Assembly: GCA_003538525.1 (NCBI GenBank)
Contig: DPRZ01000290.1
Coordinates: 1 to 19,747 of the forward strand
Length of the DNA stretch: 19,747 nt
Direction of reading: 5' to 3'
Origin: Neisseriales bacterium
GTDB lineage: Bacteria > Pseudomonadota > Gammaproteobacteria > Burkholderiales > UBA11063
This document shows, piece by piece, positions 1 through 7,379 of the stretch. The translations under genes and the position numbers were made by a program. Within the stretch, counting starts at the first letter, position 1. Every line of letters starts with the position of its first letter. Below the pieces are notes generated by a model, which was not told the origin of the DNA, did not search any database, and saw nothing but the letters and a program-made list of their open reading frames with translations.

Positions 1-125
1 CAAACCAACTCAATCCATCATATCTCCCTCCAAAGGTCAGAGAGCTTTTGCTCAATGACCAATTTGGAGTACTCTAAGATTAGATTAAACTAAAACTTGA
101 TACGAACATTTTGAGCAACAGAAAG
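1..125. other. unassigned left edge, possible 3' end of a + strand gene
   Basis: All three forward frames are open where the window begins; their stops fall at about 56, 75 and 93. None of the short peptides is recognisable, so I cannot say which frame, if any, is coding. The hairpin terminator that follows at 126-144 points to a transcript arriving from the left on the + strand. I see no tRNA or rRNA fold here. Confidence 0.25.
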
Positions 126-150
126 CCCCGCTAATCTAGCGGGGATTTGT
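126..150 (+). terminator. Rho-independent terminator of an upstream unit
   Basis: A perfect 7-bp GC-rich stem (CCCCGCT/AGCGGGG, 126-132 with 138-144) with a 5-nt loop, followed by ATTTGT. It has the form of an intrinsic terminator for a + strand transcript entering from the left. The T-tract is short. Confidence 0.6.
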
Positions 151-230
151 ATCGTTTAGCCGCATCTTGTAAGTATGTTGATATATCATACAAATGATAG
201 AAGATAAAAGACTAAATAATAAACTCTACT

Positions 231-277
231 AATTTAAAATACCCCATTCACATAGCCGTGATGGGGTATTTTAAATT
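231..277. terminator. bidirectional terminator, 17-bp perfect inverted repeat
   Basis: Positions 231-247 and 261-277 are exact reverse complements, with a 13-nt loop. The arms carry a CCCC/GGGG core flanked by A/T runs, so either strand yields a GC core followed by a U-rich tail. It lies just beyond the stop of the minus-strand M14 peptidase gene and is well placed to end that transcript and block read-through from the left. Confidence 0.75.
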
Positions 278-313
278 TAATCTCTTCGCTGGTTTTATTG
301 ATCTCGCTATAAC

Positions 314-1444
314 TTACTTGGCCTGTTTCAGTGCATTAATCACCGTGAGTAAACTTTGTCCGAGTAAATAAGAGCGGTAGCCATTCCAACCAGTATTTAA
401 ATCAGGAAGGTTTGCATTGTCTTTAAATGGCATTTCTAGAGTAAAAGCTAGACAATCAAACTGGTTACCGACCCATTTGGTGGCAACTGTTGCGCTTTCA
501 ACTGAGAAATGATTTTTGGGATAGCCATGCTCAGTTTGATAATCTGGATTAATTAGCTGAAAAAGTTGTTCAAATTTAGTTTCCAATTGCTCTTGCTTGG
601 CGCTAAAACTCTTATTATCGGCACATCCTGACGTGAAGACATACGGTAATGCCTCATCGCCATGAATATCGAAAAACATCGTCATACCAGTTAGTAGCAT
701 TTGTTCGCGCACATAATACACTTCTGGAGAATTTTCAAGACTTGGGGTTAACCATTCACGATTAAGATTAGTACCGCTACTATTGGTACGTAAATTACCA
801 TGAATTGCACCATCTGGATTCATATTCGGTACCAAATAGAATACATAATCTTGAAGAAGTGTATTACTGATTGCATCTTGAACATCAATTAAGCGATGAA
901 TTAAACCTTCCATAAACCACTCAGCCATGCTTTCACCTGGATGTTGGCGGGCTGTAATCCATATTTTGTGCTTTGCCGCTATATCGCCAATAATCAACAA
1001 ATCAATATTGCGTCCTTCGCGACTCTGTCCTAGAACTTGGTGTTGTGTATTGGCAGTCGTATTAGCGAGTGCAATCAGTTCTTGATGACGTTGGTAGGGG
1101 TAGGGTTCAAAATAGGCAAAATAGATTGAATTGGCTTCAGGAGTAATTGACCAACTTAAGCTATTTTCGGTAAATGAGCTTTCAACACGAAACCAGTTGA
1201 GATTATCGTAACTGGCACAAACATTGTAGTCAATCCAGCCTTCTGGATAAGCGGTGGTGCCTAAGTCATCCAGATGAATGTTGAGTTCTTGATGTTTAAC
1301 GCCATTGAGTTGAAAATAAAACCACTGGGCAAATTCAGAGTTAGTATCTTTGCGAATTTCAAAGTGTAAATCATTCGCACGGTCGAGTTTTTTTACGATG
1401 ATGCTACCTGCATCAAATTGAGTATTTACGCTGATTTTTGGCAT
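314..1444 (-). CDS. M14-family zinc carboxypeptidase
   Basis: A 376-residue metallocarboxypeptidase of the M14 family, resembling the bacterial cytosolic-carboxypeptidase-like branch. Residues 1-~115 look like the beta-sandwich domain that precedes the catalytic domain in that branch; the peptidase fold follows. Visible zinc ligands are H168 and E171 (HPGES) and H261 (FDIHGDE). The substrate-binding NR motif is N228-R229, and the likely catalytic glutamate is E337 (TLEMPF). No signal peptide is seen, so it should act in the cytoplasm on C-terminal residues; the substrate is unknown. It starts 27 nt after the stop of the Fur-family gene and has a purine-rich ribosome site (GAAAGAAAG), so the two are probably co-transcribed. 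All catalytic residues appear intact. Confidence 0.85.
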   Translation of the reverse strand: MPKISVNTQFDAGSIIVKKLDRANDLHFEIRKDTNSEFAQWFYFQLNGVKHQELNIHLDDLGTTAYPEGWIDYNVCASYDNLNWFRVESSFTENSLSWSITPEANSIYFAYFEPYPYQRHQELIALANTTANTQHQVLGQSREGRNIDLLIIGDIAAKHKIWITARQHPGESMAEWFMEGLIHRLIDVQDAISNTLLQDYVFYLVPNMNPDGAIHGNLRTNSSGTNLNREWLTPSLENSPEVYYVREQMLLTGMTMFFDIHGDEALPYVFTSGCADNKSFSAKQEQLETKFEQLFQLINPDYQTEHGYPKNHFSVESATVATKWVGNQFDCLAFTLEMPFKDNANLPDLNTGWNGYRSYLLGQSLLTVINALKQAK

Positions 1445-1471
1445 AGCTTTCTTTCATAAATAGTTAGTGAT

Positions 1472-1897
1472 TTATAGGCTGCGACATTGTGCGCAATAAC
1501 CCGTAATTTCCAATGGATTGGCTAATGTGAAACTATGTTCATTGCTGGCTTGGTTTAAAGCTTGGCAAATTTGGTGTGAGTGAACTTCAATTTGTTTCGC
1601 ACATTTTAAGCAAATAAATAATTGGCAACTATGATCACTGAGATGTTGACACAGTGAGTAAGTTTGATTTACTTGGATTTTATGAATTAAATTAGCTTTA
1701 ATTAGTAGATCCAGTGCGCGATGGATTGTCATGCGATTGGCTTTGGGATTATGTTGAATTAGATTAGTTAAAATTTCATGGCTGCTAACTGCGCTAGTTG
1801 CTTGGCTAATTATCATTAAAATCAGTTCTTGCTGTGCACTTAAATTGATTTTTTGTACCTGACAATAGGCAAGGACTTGTTTAAAGGTTGTATTCAT
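1472..1897 (-). CDS. zur: Fur-family metal-responsive repressor, probably Zur
   Basis: A 141-residue Fur-family regulator. The N-terminal winged helix spans about 1-80, with the family's recognition segment near residues 52-65 (ANRMTIHRALDLL). The C-terminal dimerisation and metal domain has the two structural zinc pairs C96/C99 and C135/C138. H85, H89 and C91 lie where Zur proteins place the sensory zinc site. The Zur assignment rests on context: it is divergent from a znuA-znuC-znuB type importer whose promoter carries a 7-1-7 palindrome. A manganese-sensing (Mur) role cannot be excluded, because the adjacent binding protein has a Glu in the third metal-ligand position. The Shine-Dalgarno is weak. 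Its promoter appears to be TTGTCA-N17-TATAAT in the shared intergenic region. Confidence 0.8.
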   Translation of the reverse strand: MNTTFKQVLAYCQVQKINLSAQQELILMIISQATSAVSSHEILTNLIQHNPKANRMTIHRALDLLIKANLIHKIQVNQTYSLCQHLSDHSCQLFICLKCAKQIEVHSHQICQALNQASNEHSFTLANPLEITGYCAQCRSL

Positions 1898-1930
1898 TTT
1901 TCAACTTTGAGATTTTTAAATTATACCAAT

Positions 1931-1959
1931 ATTATAAGCTTTTTAAAGCAACTTGACAA
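1931..1959 (-). promoter_or_regulatory. zur promoter
   Basis: Reading the minus strand, TTGTCA (1954-1959) and TATAAT (1931-1936) are separated by 17 bp, close to the sigma-70 consensus and 33 bp upstream of the zur start codon. The -35 lies on the same DNA as the -35 of the divergent importer promoter. A second TATAAT occurs at 1920-1925 but lacks a good -35. Confidence 0.55.
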
Positions 1960-1982
1960 ACTTTAAGCCACGGTGTTACAAT
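1953..1982 (+). promoter_or_regulatory. promoter of the znuA-znuC-znuB type operon
   Basis: TTGACA (1953-1958) and TACAAT (1977-1982) are separated by 18 bp, a near-consensus sigma-70 promoter. Transcription would start near 1989, about 36 nt before the ATG. The -10 lies inside the 15-bp palindrome at 1974-1988, so a bound repressor would block polymerase. Confidence 0.65.
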
Positions 1983-1988
1983 GTAACA
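1974..1988. promoter_or_regulatory. Zur-like operator (7-1-7 palindrome)
   Basis: TGTTACA-A-TGTAACA is a perfect 7-1-7 inverted repeat. It resembles the Neisseria Zur consensus (TGTTATnnnATAACA, recalled from the literature) and overlaps the -10 of the importer promoter. The zur promoter's own -35 ends 15 bp away, so the same operator need not repress zur. Confidence 0.65.
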
Positions 1989-2025
1989 TTAAATAGATAT
2001 TTTAAATAAATTTAAGGGATAAATT

Positions 2026-2892
2026 ATGCAAAAAAGAATTTGGATTGTTGGTGTTATTTTACTCGGGATTTCGCGCTTGGCTTTAGCTGCGCCAATTAAC
2101 ATTGTGGCGGCGGAAAATTTCTATGGTGAATTATCCCAAGAAATCGGTGGTAAAGAGGTTAAGGTACAAAGTATCATTAGCAACCCAGATGCTGATCCAC
2201 ATTTATTTACAACCTCGCCATCTACCAGCAAAGCCTTAGCGCAAGCACAGATTATTATTTATAATGGTGCGGATTATGATAGTTGGATTGGACAAATGTT
2301 GGCAACTACCGATAAATCCAAAGTGATTATTATTAATGTTGCGGATTTAGTTGGGGTTAAATCTGGGCAGAATCCGCATTTATGGTATAAACCCGAAACC
2401 TTTCCTAAGCTGGCACAAGTTTTAGCGGCGAAAATGAGTCAATTAAAACCGCAAAACAAAGTTCAGATTCAAGCTAATTTAAAGCAATTTTTGAGTGAGC
2501 ACAATCAGGTTACGCAAGCGATTCAACAAACTAAGGCCAAGTATGCCGGTACGCAAGTTACCGCAACTGAACCAGTTTATGGTTATATGGCGGATGCTAT
2601 GGGTTTGAAAATGCAAGGCTTAGATTTTCAATGGAAAATTATGAACGATAGCGAGCCAACTCCAAAAATGATTGCGAGCTACCAAGAATTATTAACGGCT
2701 AAAAAAGTTAAAGTTTTATTCTATAATAGCCAAGTTTCTGATTCAATTACCCAGAATATGCAAAATTTAGCTAAACAAAATGGGATTAAAGTTGTTGGAG
2801 TGACTGAAACGATGCCGCCAAATATGACCATTAATGCGTGGTTATTGAGTGGGATTCGTGCAACTAATAGCGCCTTAGCAAAATCGAAATAG
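2026..2892 (+). CDS. periplasmic zinc/manganese-binding protein of an ABC importer
   Basis: A 288-residue cluster A-I solute receptor of the ZnuA/TroA type. Residues 1-21 form a signal peptide (cleavage at ALA|A). Likely metal ligands are H59 (DPHLF), H118 (NPHLW), E182 (TEPVYGYM) and E261 (VTETM). Zinc-type ZnuA proteins usually have His in the third position and a His-rich loop; both are missing here, and Glu in that position is what manganese receptors such as PsaA use. Substrate is therefore zinc by context but manganese is possible. The start has an AAGGGA ribosome site at 2014-2019. It is the first gene of a three-gene operon, with its stop one base before the ATPase start. Confidence 0.85.
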   Translation: MQKRIWIVGVILLGISRLALAAPINIVAAENFYGELSQEIGGKEVKVQSIISNPDADPHLFTTSPSTSKALAQAQIIIYNGADYDSWIGQMLATTDKSKVIIINVADLVGVKSGQNPHLWYKPETFPKLAQVLAAKMSQLKPQNKVQIQANLKQFLSEHNQVTQAIQQTKAKYAGTQVTATEPVYGYMADAMGLKMQGLDFQWKIMNDSEPTPKMIASYQELLTAKKVKVLFYNSQVSDSITQNMQNLAKQNGIKVVGVTETMPPNMTINAWLLSGIRATNSALAKSK

Positions 2893-2893
2893 T

Positions 2894-3583
2894 ATGATTA
2901 ATTGTAATAATTTAATCTTGGGTTATGACAAAGCAATTACGCCTGCATTTAATTTAGCGATTAACGATAATCAATGGATTGGCATTATTGGTAAAAATGG
3001 TGCTGGTAAGTCAACTTTTTTGAAAACTATGTTAGGTAATTTAGCGGTTATTTCTGGTTCAATTAAAATTCTTGGTCAAGCACCGGGTAAAATTAACCAA
3101 TTAATTTCCTATATTCCACAAGAGCGGGAGATTAATTTAGCCGATCGGATGAGTGGGATTAGTTTGATCCTAAGTAGTGCGGTTGGTTGGCGTTTTGGCT
3201 TGCCATGGTATAGTCATAAATTACGTCGTCGCGTTGCTGAATTGATTGAGTTGGTTGGTGCAGGAGATTATGCTCATCAGCCGTTTAATACATTGTCGGG
3301 TGGGCAAAAAAAACGCATTTATTTGGCGCAAGCCTTAGTTAATCAACCACGCTTATTATTACTGGATGAGCCACTCGCAGATTTAGATCCACATGCTAAG
3401 CAGCACTTTATTGCGGCACTACAGAAGATTCATCAACATCAAAAATTAGGTTTATTGATTATTTCGCATGATATGCATGAAATTGCTTGTCACTTGGATG
3501 CGTTTATTCATTTTAGCTCCACGGGCGTGCATTTTTGTGAAACGATTGAATGTGTGAAAGAGGATAGTTATGTGGGCGTATAG
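2894..3583 (+). CDS. znuC: ZnuC-like ABC transporter ATPase
   Basis: A 229-residue cytoplasmic ATPase of the metal-importer branch. Walker A is GKNGAGKST (33-41), the Q-loop is Q76, the signature LSGGQ is 134-138, Walker B with the catalytic glutamate is LLLLDE (154-159), and the switch histidine is H192. It pairs with the permease encoded next to drive uptake of the metal delivered by the binding protein. The start is one base after the preceding stop with no obvious Shine-Dalgarno, suggesting translational coupling. Its 3' end overlaps the permease gene by 14 nt. Length is normal for the family. Confidence 0.88.
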   Translation: MINCNNLILGYDKAITPAFNLAINDNQWIGIIGKNGAGKSTFLKTMLGNLAVISGSIKILGQAPGKINQLISYIPQEREINLADRMSGISLILSSAVGWRFGLPWYSHKLRRRVAELIELVGAGDYAHQPFNTLSGGQKKRIYLAQALVNQPRLLLLDEPLADLDPHAKQHFIAALQKIHQHQKLGLLIISHDMHEIACHLDAFIHFSSTGVHFCETIECVKEDSYVGV

Positions 3584-4367
3584 TTTTATGCAAAACGCGC
3601 TATTGGCGGGATTAATGGTCGCGGTAGTCTGTGGGGTAGTGAGTGTCTTTGTTATCTTACGGCGGACAGGCTTTGCCGCCCATGCCTTGGGTCATATGAG
3701 CTTAACTGGAGCAGCAGGCGCGGCGCTACTGGGATTTCCTTCGCTATTGGGGCAATTACTGTTAAATAGCTTAGCAGCAGTTGTAATGGGGCTACTTGGT
3801 GATAAAGTTAAGAAAAATGATTTAGCGGTGGGGGTAGTGTTAACTTTTGTGCTTGGTTTAGGTGCATATTTTTTATTCTTGTTTCAAAATAATTATGCGG
3901 GCAGCGTAATGAGTATTTTGTTTGGTAACATCTTTGCTGTGTCGAACTCACAATTATGGGGTTTGCTAATTTTAGGGATAAGCGTATTGGCGTTATTGAT
4001 GATTATTAGCCGTCCACTAATTTTTGCTTCAATTGATCCAGTGGTTGCCGCCTCGCGGAATGTGCCGTTACGCTTATTATCAGTAATTTTCTTTCTGATT
4101 CTAGCGGTGACAGTTTCGATGGCGTGCCAAGTGGTTGGGGTGTTGTTGGTGTTTGTACTTTTGATTATTCCAGGTGCCATTGGCATGCAATGGGGGGAGT
4201 CAATCTATGGTATTGTCGCTTTGAGTGTGATGAGTGCAGTTGCTGCGGTAGTAGTTGCATTGTACGTTTCGTATCAATTTGATTTGCCAGCGAGTTTTTG
4301 CATTACGATGTTGCTTTGTGCGGGATATTTCATTGGTTTGATCAAAAATTACGTGGTGAAATCTTAG
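3570..4367 (+). CDS. znuB: ZnuB-like ABC transporter permease
   Basis: A 265-residue, strongly hydrophobic inner-membrane protein of the ABC-3 metal permease family with about eight predicted helices. The segment following FAAHALGHMSLTGAAGAALLG (~30-50) and the late HHH-free core with repeated VLLVFVLLIIPG are typical of the family. It forms the membrane channel for the metal importer. The ATG overlaps the ATPase gene and is preceded by a good GAAAGAGGA ribosome site (3556-3564). The gene ends with TAG and no strong terminator follows. Confidence 0.85.
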   Translation: MWAYSFMQNALLAGLMVAVVCGVVSVFVILRRTGFAAHALGHMSLTGAAGAALLGFPSLLGQLLLNSLAAVVMGLLGDKVKKNDLAVGVVLTFVLGLGAYFLFLFQNNYAGSVMSILFGNIFAVSNSQLWGLLILGISVLALLMIISRPLIFASIDPVVAASRNVPLRLLSVIFFLILAVTVSMACQVVGVLLVFVLLIIPGAIGMQWGESIYGIVALSVMSAVAAVVVALYVSYQFDLPASFCITMLLCAGYFIGLIKNYVVKS

Positions 4368-4496
4368 CTACCCTGCAAAAATTTTCTTGCGCAATATTTG
4401 CCAGAATTGTTAAAATTAATCCCGATAATATTTAGCTCGGTTAATTATCTCGTGAGGTAGTTAGCATTTTGAACGAGCTTAGATATGTGTTTTGGA

Positions 4497-4502
4497 TATA
4501 AT
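4497..4502 (+). promoter_or_regulatory. candidate -10 of the degP-like gene
   Basis: A perfect TATAAT lies 20 nt before the protease ATG, but no hexamer resembling TTGACA stands 16-18 bp upstream. An activator-dependent promoter is possible. I did not find a convincing sigma-E or CpxR site. Confidence 0.35.
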
Positions 4503-4522
4503 TTATTTTAGCGAGGTAGATT

Positions 4523-5977
4523 ATGCGCATTAAAATGCTTTTAGTGTTAATTTCTTCTTTAACTGTCTCTTCTCCTATTTTTGCCGTTTCAACCAGCGAT
4601 TTATTGCCTGAAACGGTTAGTCAAACTCATCCAGATTTTTCAGCGATTTATGATAGCGTCGGCAAATCGGTGGTAAATATTAGCGTTATTCAAGGTGCTA
4701 ATCAAGCCGCTAATCCATTATTTGGTAATGGTGACCCGATGTTAGAGTATTTTTTCAAACGCATGCCACAACCGCAAGCTCCTGCCAATAAACAGCGTGG
4801 ACTTGGTTCGGGATTTATTTTATCGAGTGATGGGTATATTTTAACTAATGCGCATGTGGTTGAGAATGCTAGTTCTGTGACGGTTAAGTTGAGTGATAAA
4901 CGTGAATTTAAAGCCAAAGTTATCGGTGTTGATCTGAGTACCGATGTAGCGATGCTTAAAATTGCCGCGACTAATTTACCCGTGGTTAAAATCGGTGATC
5001 CAAATCGCCTAAAAGCAGGCAATTGGGTGGTTGCAATTGGTTCACCATTTGGCTTAGAAAATACCATTACCCAAGGGATAGTGTCGGCGCTATCGCGCAA
5101 TTTACCTGATGATAGTAGCGTACCTTTTATTCAAACCGATGTTCCAGTTAACCCAGGTAATTCAGGTGGGCCGTTAATTAATTTGCAGGGTGAAGTCGTT
5201 GGGATAAATTCGCAAATTTATAGTAAAAGCGGTGGCTATATGGGAATTTCTTTTGCGATTCCGATTGATTATGCGATGCGCATTGCCGAGCAATTAAAAA
5301 CAACAGGTAAAGCGGTGCATGGACGCTTAGGTATTGCAATTCAGCCATTAACTGAAGAATTAGCTGCGTCATTTGGTTTGTCTAGTTCAGCTGGTGCTTT
5401 GGTAAATGGCGTTGATCAAGGCTCAGCTGCTGAAAAAGCTGGGATACAGGTTGGTGATGTAATTCTTAAAATAAATGGTAAAGAAATTATTGAAACTGCT
5501 ATTTTGCAGCAAATCGTGAGTAACCTTGGTGCGAATAAGCTGGTGAATTTAACAATTTGGCGCAATAATCAAAAGCTTAATTTAACGGCAACAACGATGG
5601 CGGCTAATCAGCAATTATCCGCTGAAGCTTCCAGCTTTCCAGCAGCAAAGGCTAAATCCAGCACAGTTACACTTGATAAGTTGGGTCTTGTAATTAAACC
5701 GCTAACTGCCACGCAATTAGCACAGCTTGGTGCAAAAATTAATGCTGGCTTAGTGGTACAACAAGCAAGTAGCGATGCGCAATTTTCTGGAGTTGTGAAT
5801 GGGGATATTATCATTGGGGTTGCCAATACGCCGATTAGTTCATTAGAGCAATTTATGGCGCTAGTTAATCGAGTACCTGTGGGTAAAAGCTTGGCCTTAA
5901 AAATACTTCGTCGGCGTGGTAGTGAATGGTTAGTGTTGTTTATCCCTCTTCCAGTAGTTAATCCGCAGGCTGGTTAA
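4523..5977 (+). CDS. periplasmic Do-like serine endoprotease (DegP/DegQ/MucD type)
   Basis: A 484-residue HtrA-family protease for envelope protein quality control. A signal peptide covers residues 1-~21 (IFA|V). The trypsin-like domain carries the full catalytic triad: H111 (TNAHVV), D141 (STDVAMLKI) and S214 (GNSGGP). Two PDZ domains follow, at about 265-360 and 385-475, the arrangement of DegP, DegQ and MucD. The first PDZ has the HGRLGIAIQPL entry typical of the family. A GAGG ribosome site sits 6 nt before the ATG. The gene converges on the UDG-like gene and their stop codons share a self-complementary TTAA. I cannot distinguish DegP from DegQ or MucD by sequence alone. Confidence 0.9.
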   Translation: MRIKMLLVLISSLTVSSPIFAVSTSDLLPETVSQTHPDFSAIYDSVGKSVVNISVIQGANQAANPLFGNGDPMLEYFFKRMPQPQAPANKQRGLGSGFILSSDGYILTNAHVVENASSVTVKLSDKREFKAKVIGVDLSTDVAMLKIAATNLPVVKIGDPNRLKAGNWVVAIGSPFGLENTITQGIVSALSRNLPDDSSVPFIQTDVPVNPGNSGGPLINLQGEVVGINSQIYSKSGGYMGISFAIPIDYAMRIAEQLKTTGKAVHGRLGIAIQPLTEELAASFGLSSSAGALVNGVDQGSAAEKAGIQVGDVILKINGKEIIETAILQQIVSNLGANKLVNLTIWRNNQKLNLTATTMAANQQLSAEASSFPAAKAKSSTVTLDKLGLVIKPLTATQLAQLGAKINAGLVVQQASSDAQFSGVVNGDIIIGVANTPISSLEQFMALVNRVPVGKSLALKILRRRGSEWLVLFIPLPVVNPQAG

Positions 5978-6882
5978 TTTAATTCTTGAAAGGTGCGTAG
6001 GGCAAATTGTAAATCTTCCCAAGCACCTTTTTTTAAATGCGCGCTACGCAATAAATCATCTGGGTGATAGGTTACGATTAGCGGAATCGCGTGGTAATAA
6101 TGAATTTGCTGGCGCAGTTTATTAATGGCGGTCGTGAGATTTAATAACGTTTGTGCAGCTTCGCTACCAAGGGTTATAATTATTTGTGGTTTAATTAAGT
6201 TAATTTGACTCATTAAATAAGTGCTACAACAACTGATCTCCTCAGCAGTTGGATTACGTGTATCAAGTGGACGACATTTCACCAGATTAGTAATATAAAC
6301 TTCATTTTCAGGATTCAGTTGCATGGCTGCAATCATCTTATCTAAAAGTTGACCCGCGCTGCCAAGGATTGGTTGAGCTTGAAGATCATCCTGCTCACTT
6401 GACCATTTACCAATAAACATCCATTTAGCTTGGCGATTACCACGTTCAATTACCACATGCGTGCGATGTTGCCATAAATTACATTCTTCGCAATTTGAGG
6501 CGGTATTAACTAAAGTGTGCCAATTATCAATGAGTGGCTTAGTTTTAGTTGGGATCGGCGGTGGCGATGCCGTTGTGGGTGCAGGTGGTGTAAATAATTT
6601 AGCCTTGCGTGGCTCAAGAGCTGGAGCGCTAGGTTTTTCCTGAACGGATTCTTGAGACTTTTCCAATTTAGCTGCGACGTTAATGCTATCGGTTAAAGCT
6701 GTAGCTGATGACGCGCTCAAATTGGTGTTGAGCATTGTTGCTGGAGTTCTTAGTGCGGCAATAGTTTTTAATGAGCTAAGCGCTGGTCGTGCGAGGTCAA
6801 ATTTATCCTGTAATTGCTGAATTTGCTCAGGGCGCGGCTGCCATAAATTGCCAATTAAGAGATCATGAATAGTTTTTGCCAT
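5974..6882 (-). CDS. family 4 uracil-DNA glycosylase-like Fe-S protein with altered motifs
   Basis: A 302-residue protein of the uracil-DNA glycosylase superfamily, family 4 type. Residues 1-~115 are a low-complexity, Pro/Thr/Ala-rich extension; the catalytic domain follows. Four cysteines suited to the 4Fe-4S cluster are C131, C134, C203 and C218 or C219. The family core is clear (GSAGQLLD at 174-181, ITNLVKCRP at 197-205, GSEAAQTLL, AWEDL). However, motif 1, normally GE(A/G)PG, reads GKWSS (158-162), and the HPSxLLR motif reads HPDDLLR (273-279). Family members normally remove uracil from DNA; these changes make activity uncertain. It starts at an ATG with a GAGGA ribosome site and follows rimI by 53 nt, the betaproteobacterial tsaB-rimI-UDG order. 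Confidence 0.82.
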   Translation of the reverse strand: MAKTIHDLLIGNLWQPRPEQIQQLQDKFDLARPALSSLKTIAALRTPATMLNTNLSASSATALTDSINVAAKLEKSQESVQEKPSAPALEPRKAKLFTPPAPTTASPPPIPTKTKPLIDNWHTLVNTASNCEECNLWQHRTHVVIERGNRQAKWMFIGKWSSEQDDLQAQPILGSAGQLLDKMIAAMQLNPENEVYITNLVKCRPLDTRNPTAEEISCCSTYLMSQINLIKPQIIITLGSEAAQTLLNLTTAINKLRQQIHYYHAIPLIVTYHPDDLLRSAHLKKGAWEDLQFALRTFQELN

Positions 6883-6935
6883 GGTTGTATTCCTCGGATA
6901 AAATTGCGTAACTTAGTAATCGGCAGCTGGTTTAA

Positions 6936-7379
6936 TTATAATTGTTTTGCCATTACCAGTGCATCGATATATTTACCGTTAACGTTATAATAGTTTTTGC
7001 GGGTGCTAATTACATTAAATCCAATTTTATGGTAGAGATTAATTGCGGCTAAATTACCCACCATGACTTCCAAAAATATTTGATTAACTTGTTGTTCGCG
7101 TAAATCGTTACAAATTTGTTCAAGTAATTGATAGGCATAACCATTGCGCTGTTTTTCGTAGCGGATACACAGTTGTAAGATTTCACCTTCATCGAGAACC
7201 TGACTAAAGACACACGCACCCAATAATTCACCACCTTCGTCATAGGCACCGATGATTTGGTGTTGTGGCTGACTAGCCGATTGTTGGTAACTAAAGAGTG
7301 ACCATGGGCTTCGATTGGCGCGGGCATCTAAACTGGCGAGTTCAGGTAATTCATTATAAGCAACAGGGCGTAAAATCAT
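6936..7379 (-). CDS. rimI: ribosomal protein S18-alanine N-acetyltransferase
   Basis: A 147-residue GNAT acetyltransferase. The acetyl-CoA loop is Q77-R-N-G-Y-A (family pattern Q/RxxGxG/A), and the C-terminal signature NLAAINLYHKIGF runs from 109 to 121. E104 and Y116 match the catalytic Glu and Tyr described for E. coli RimI (E103 and Y115). RimI acetylates the N-terminal alanine of ribosomal protein S18, and some homologues act more broadly. Its ATG overlaps the TGA of tsaB (ATGA), so the two are translationally coupled, a pairing common in proteobacteria. Confidence 0.85.
   Translation of the reverse strand: MILRPVAYNELPELASLDARANRSPWSLFSYQQSASQPQHQIIGAYDEGGELLGACVFSQVLDEGEILQLCIRYEKQRNGYAYQLLEQICNDLREQQVNQIFLEVMVGNLAAINLYHKIGFNVISTRKNYYNVNGKYIDALVMAKQL

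Noticed and set aside
1..93. Transposase C-terminus at the left edge
   Set aside because: The 18-30 residue tails are too short to assign, the reading frame is ambiguous and no terminal inverted repeats are visible.
4440..4510. Sigma-E or CpxR-type control of the protease gene
   Set aside because: A GAAC at 4471 is suggestive, but there is no matching -10 (TCTGA) at the right distance and no paired GTAAA boxes.
3893..5826. Several minus-strand open frames of 64-132 codons opposite the permease and protease genes
   Set aside because: They lie wholly antisense to well-supported genes, have no ribosome sites and resemble no protein family; they are side effects of codon use in the real genes.
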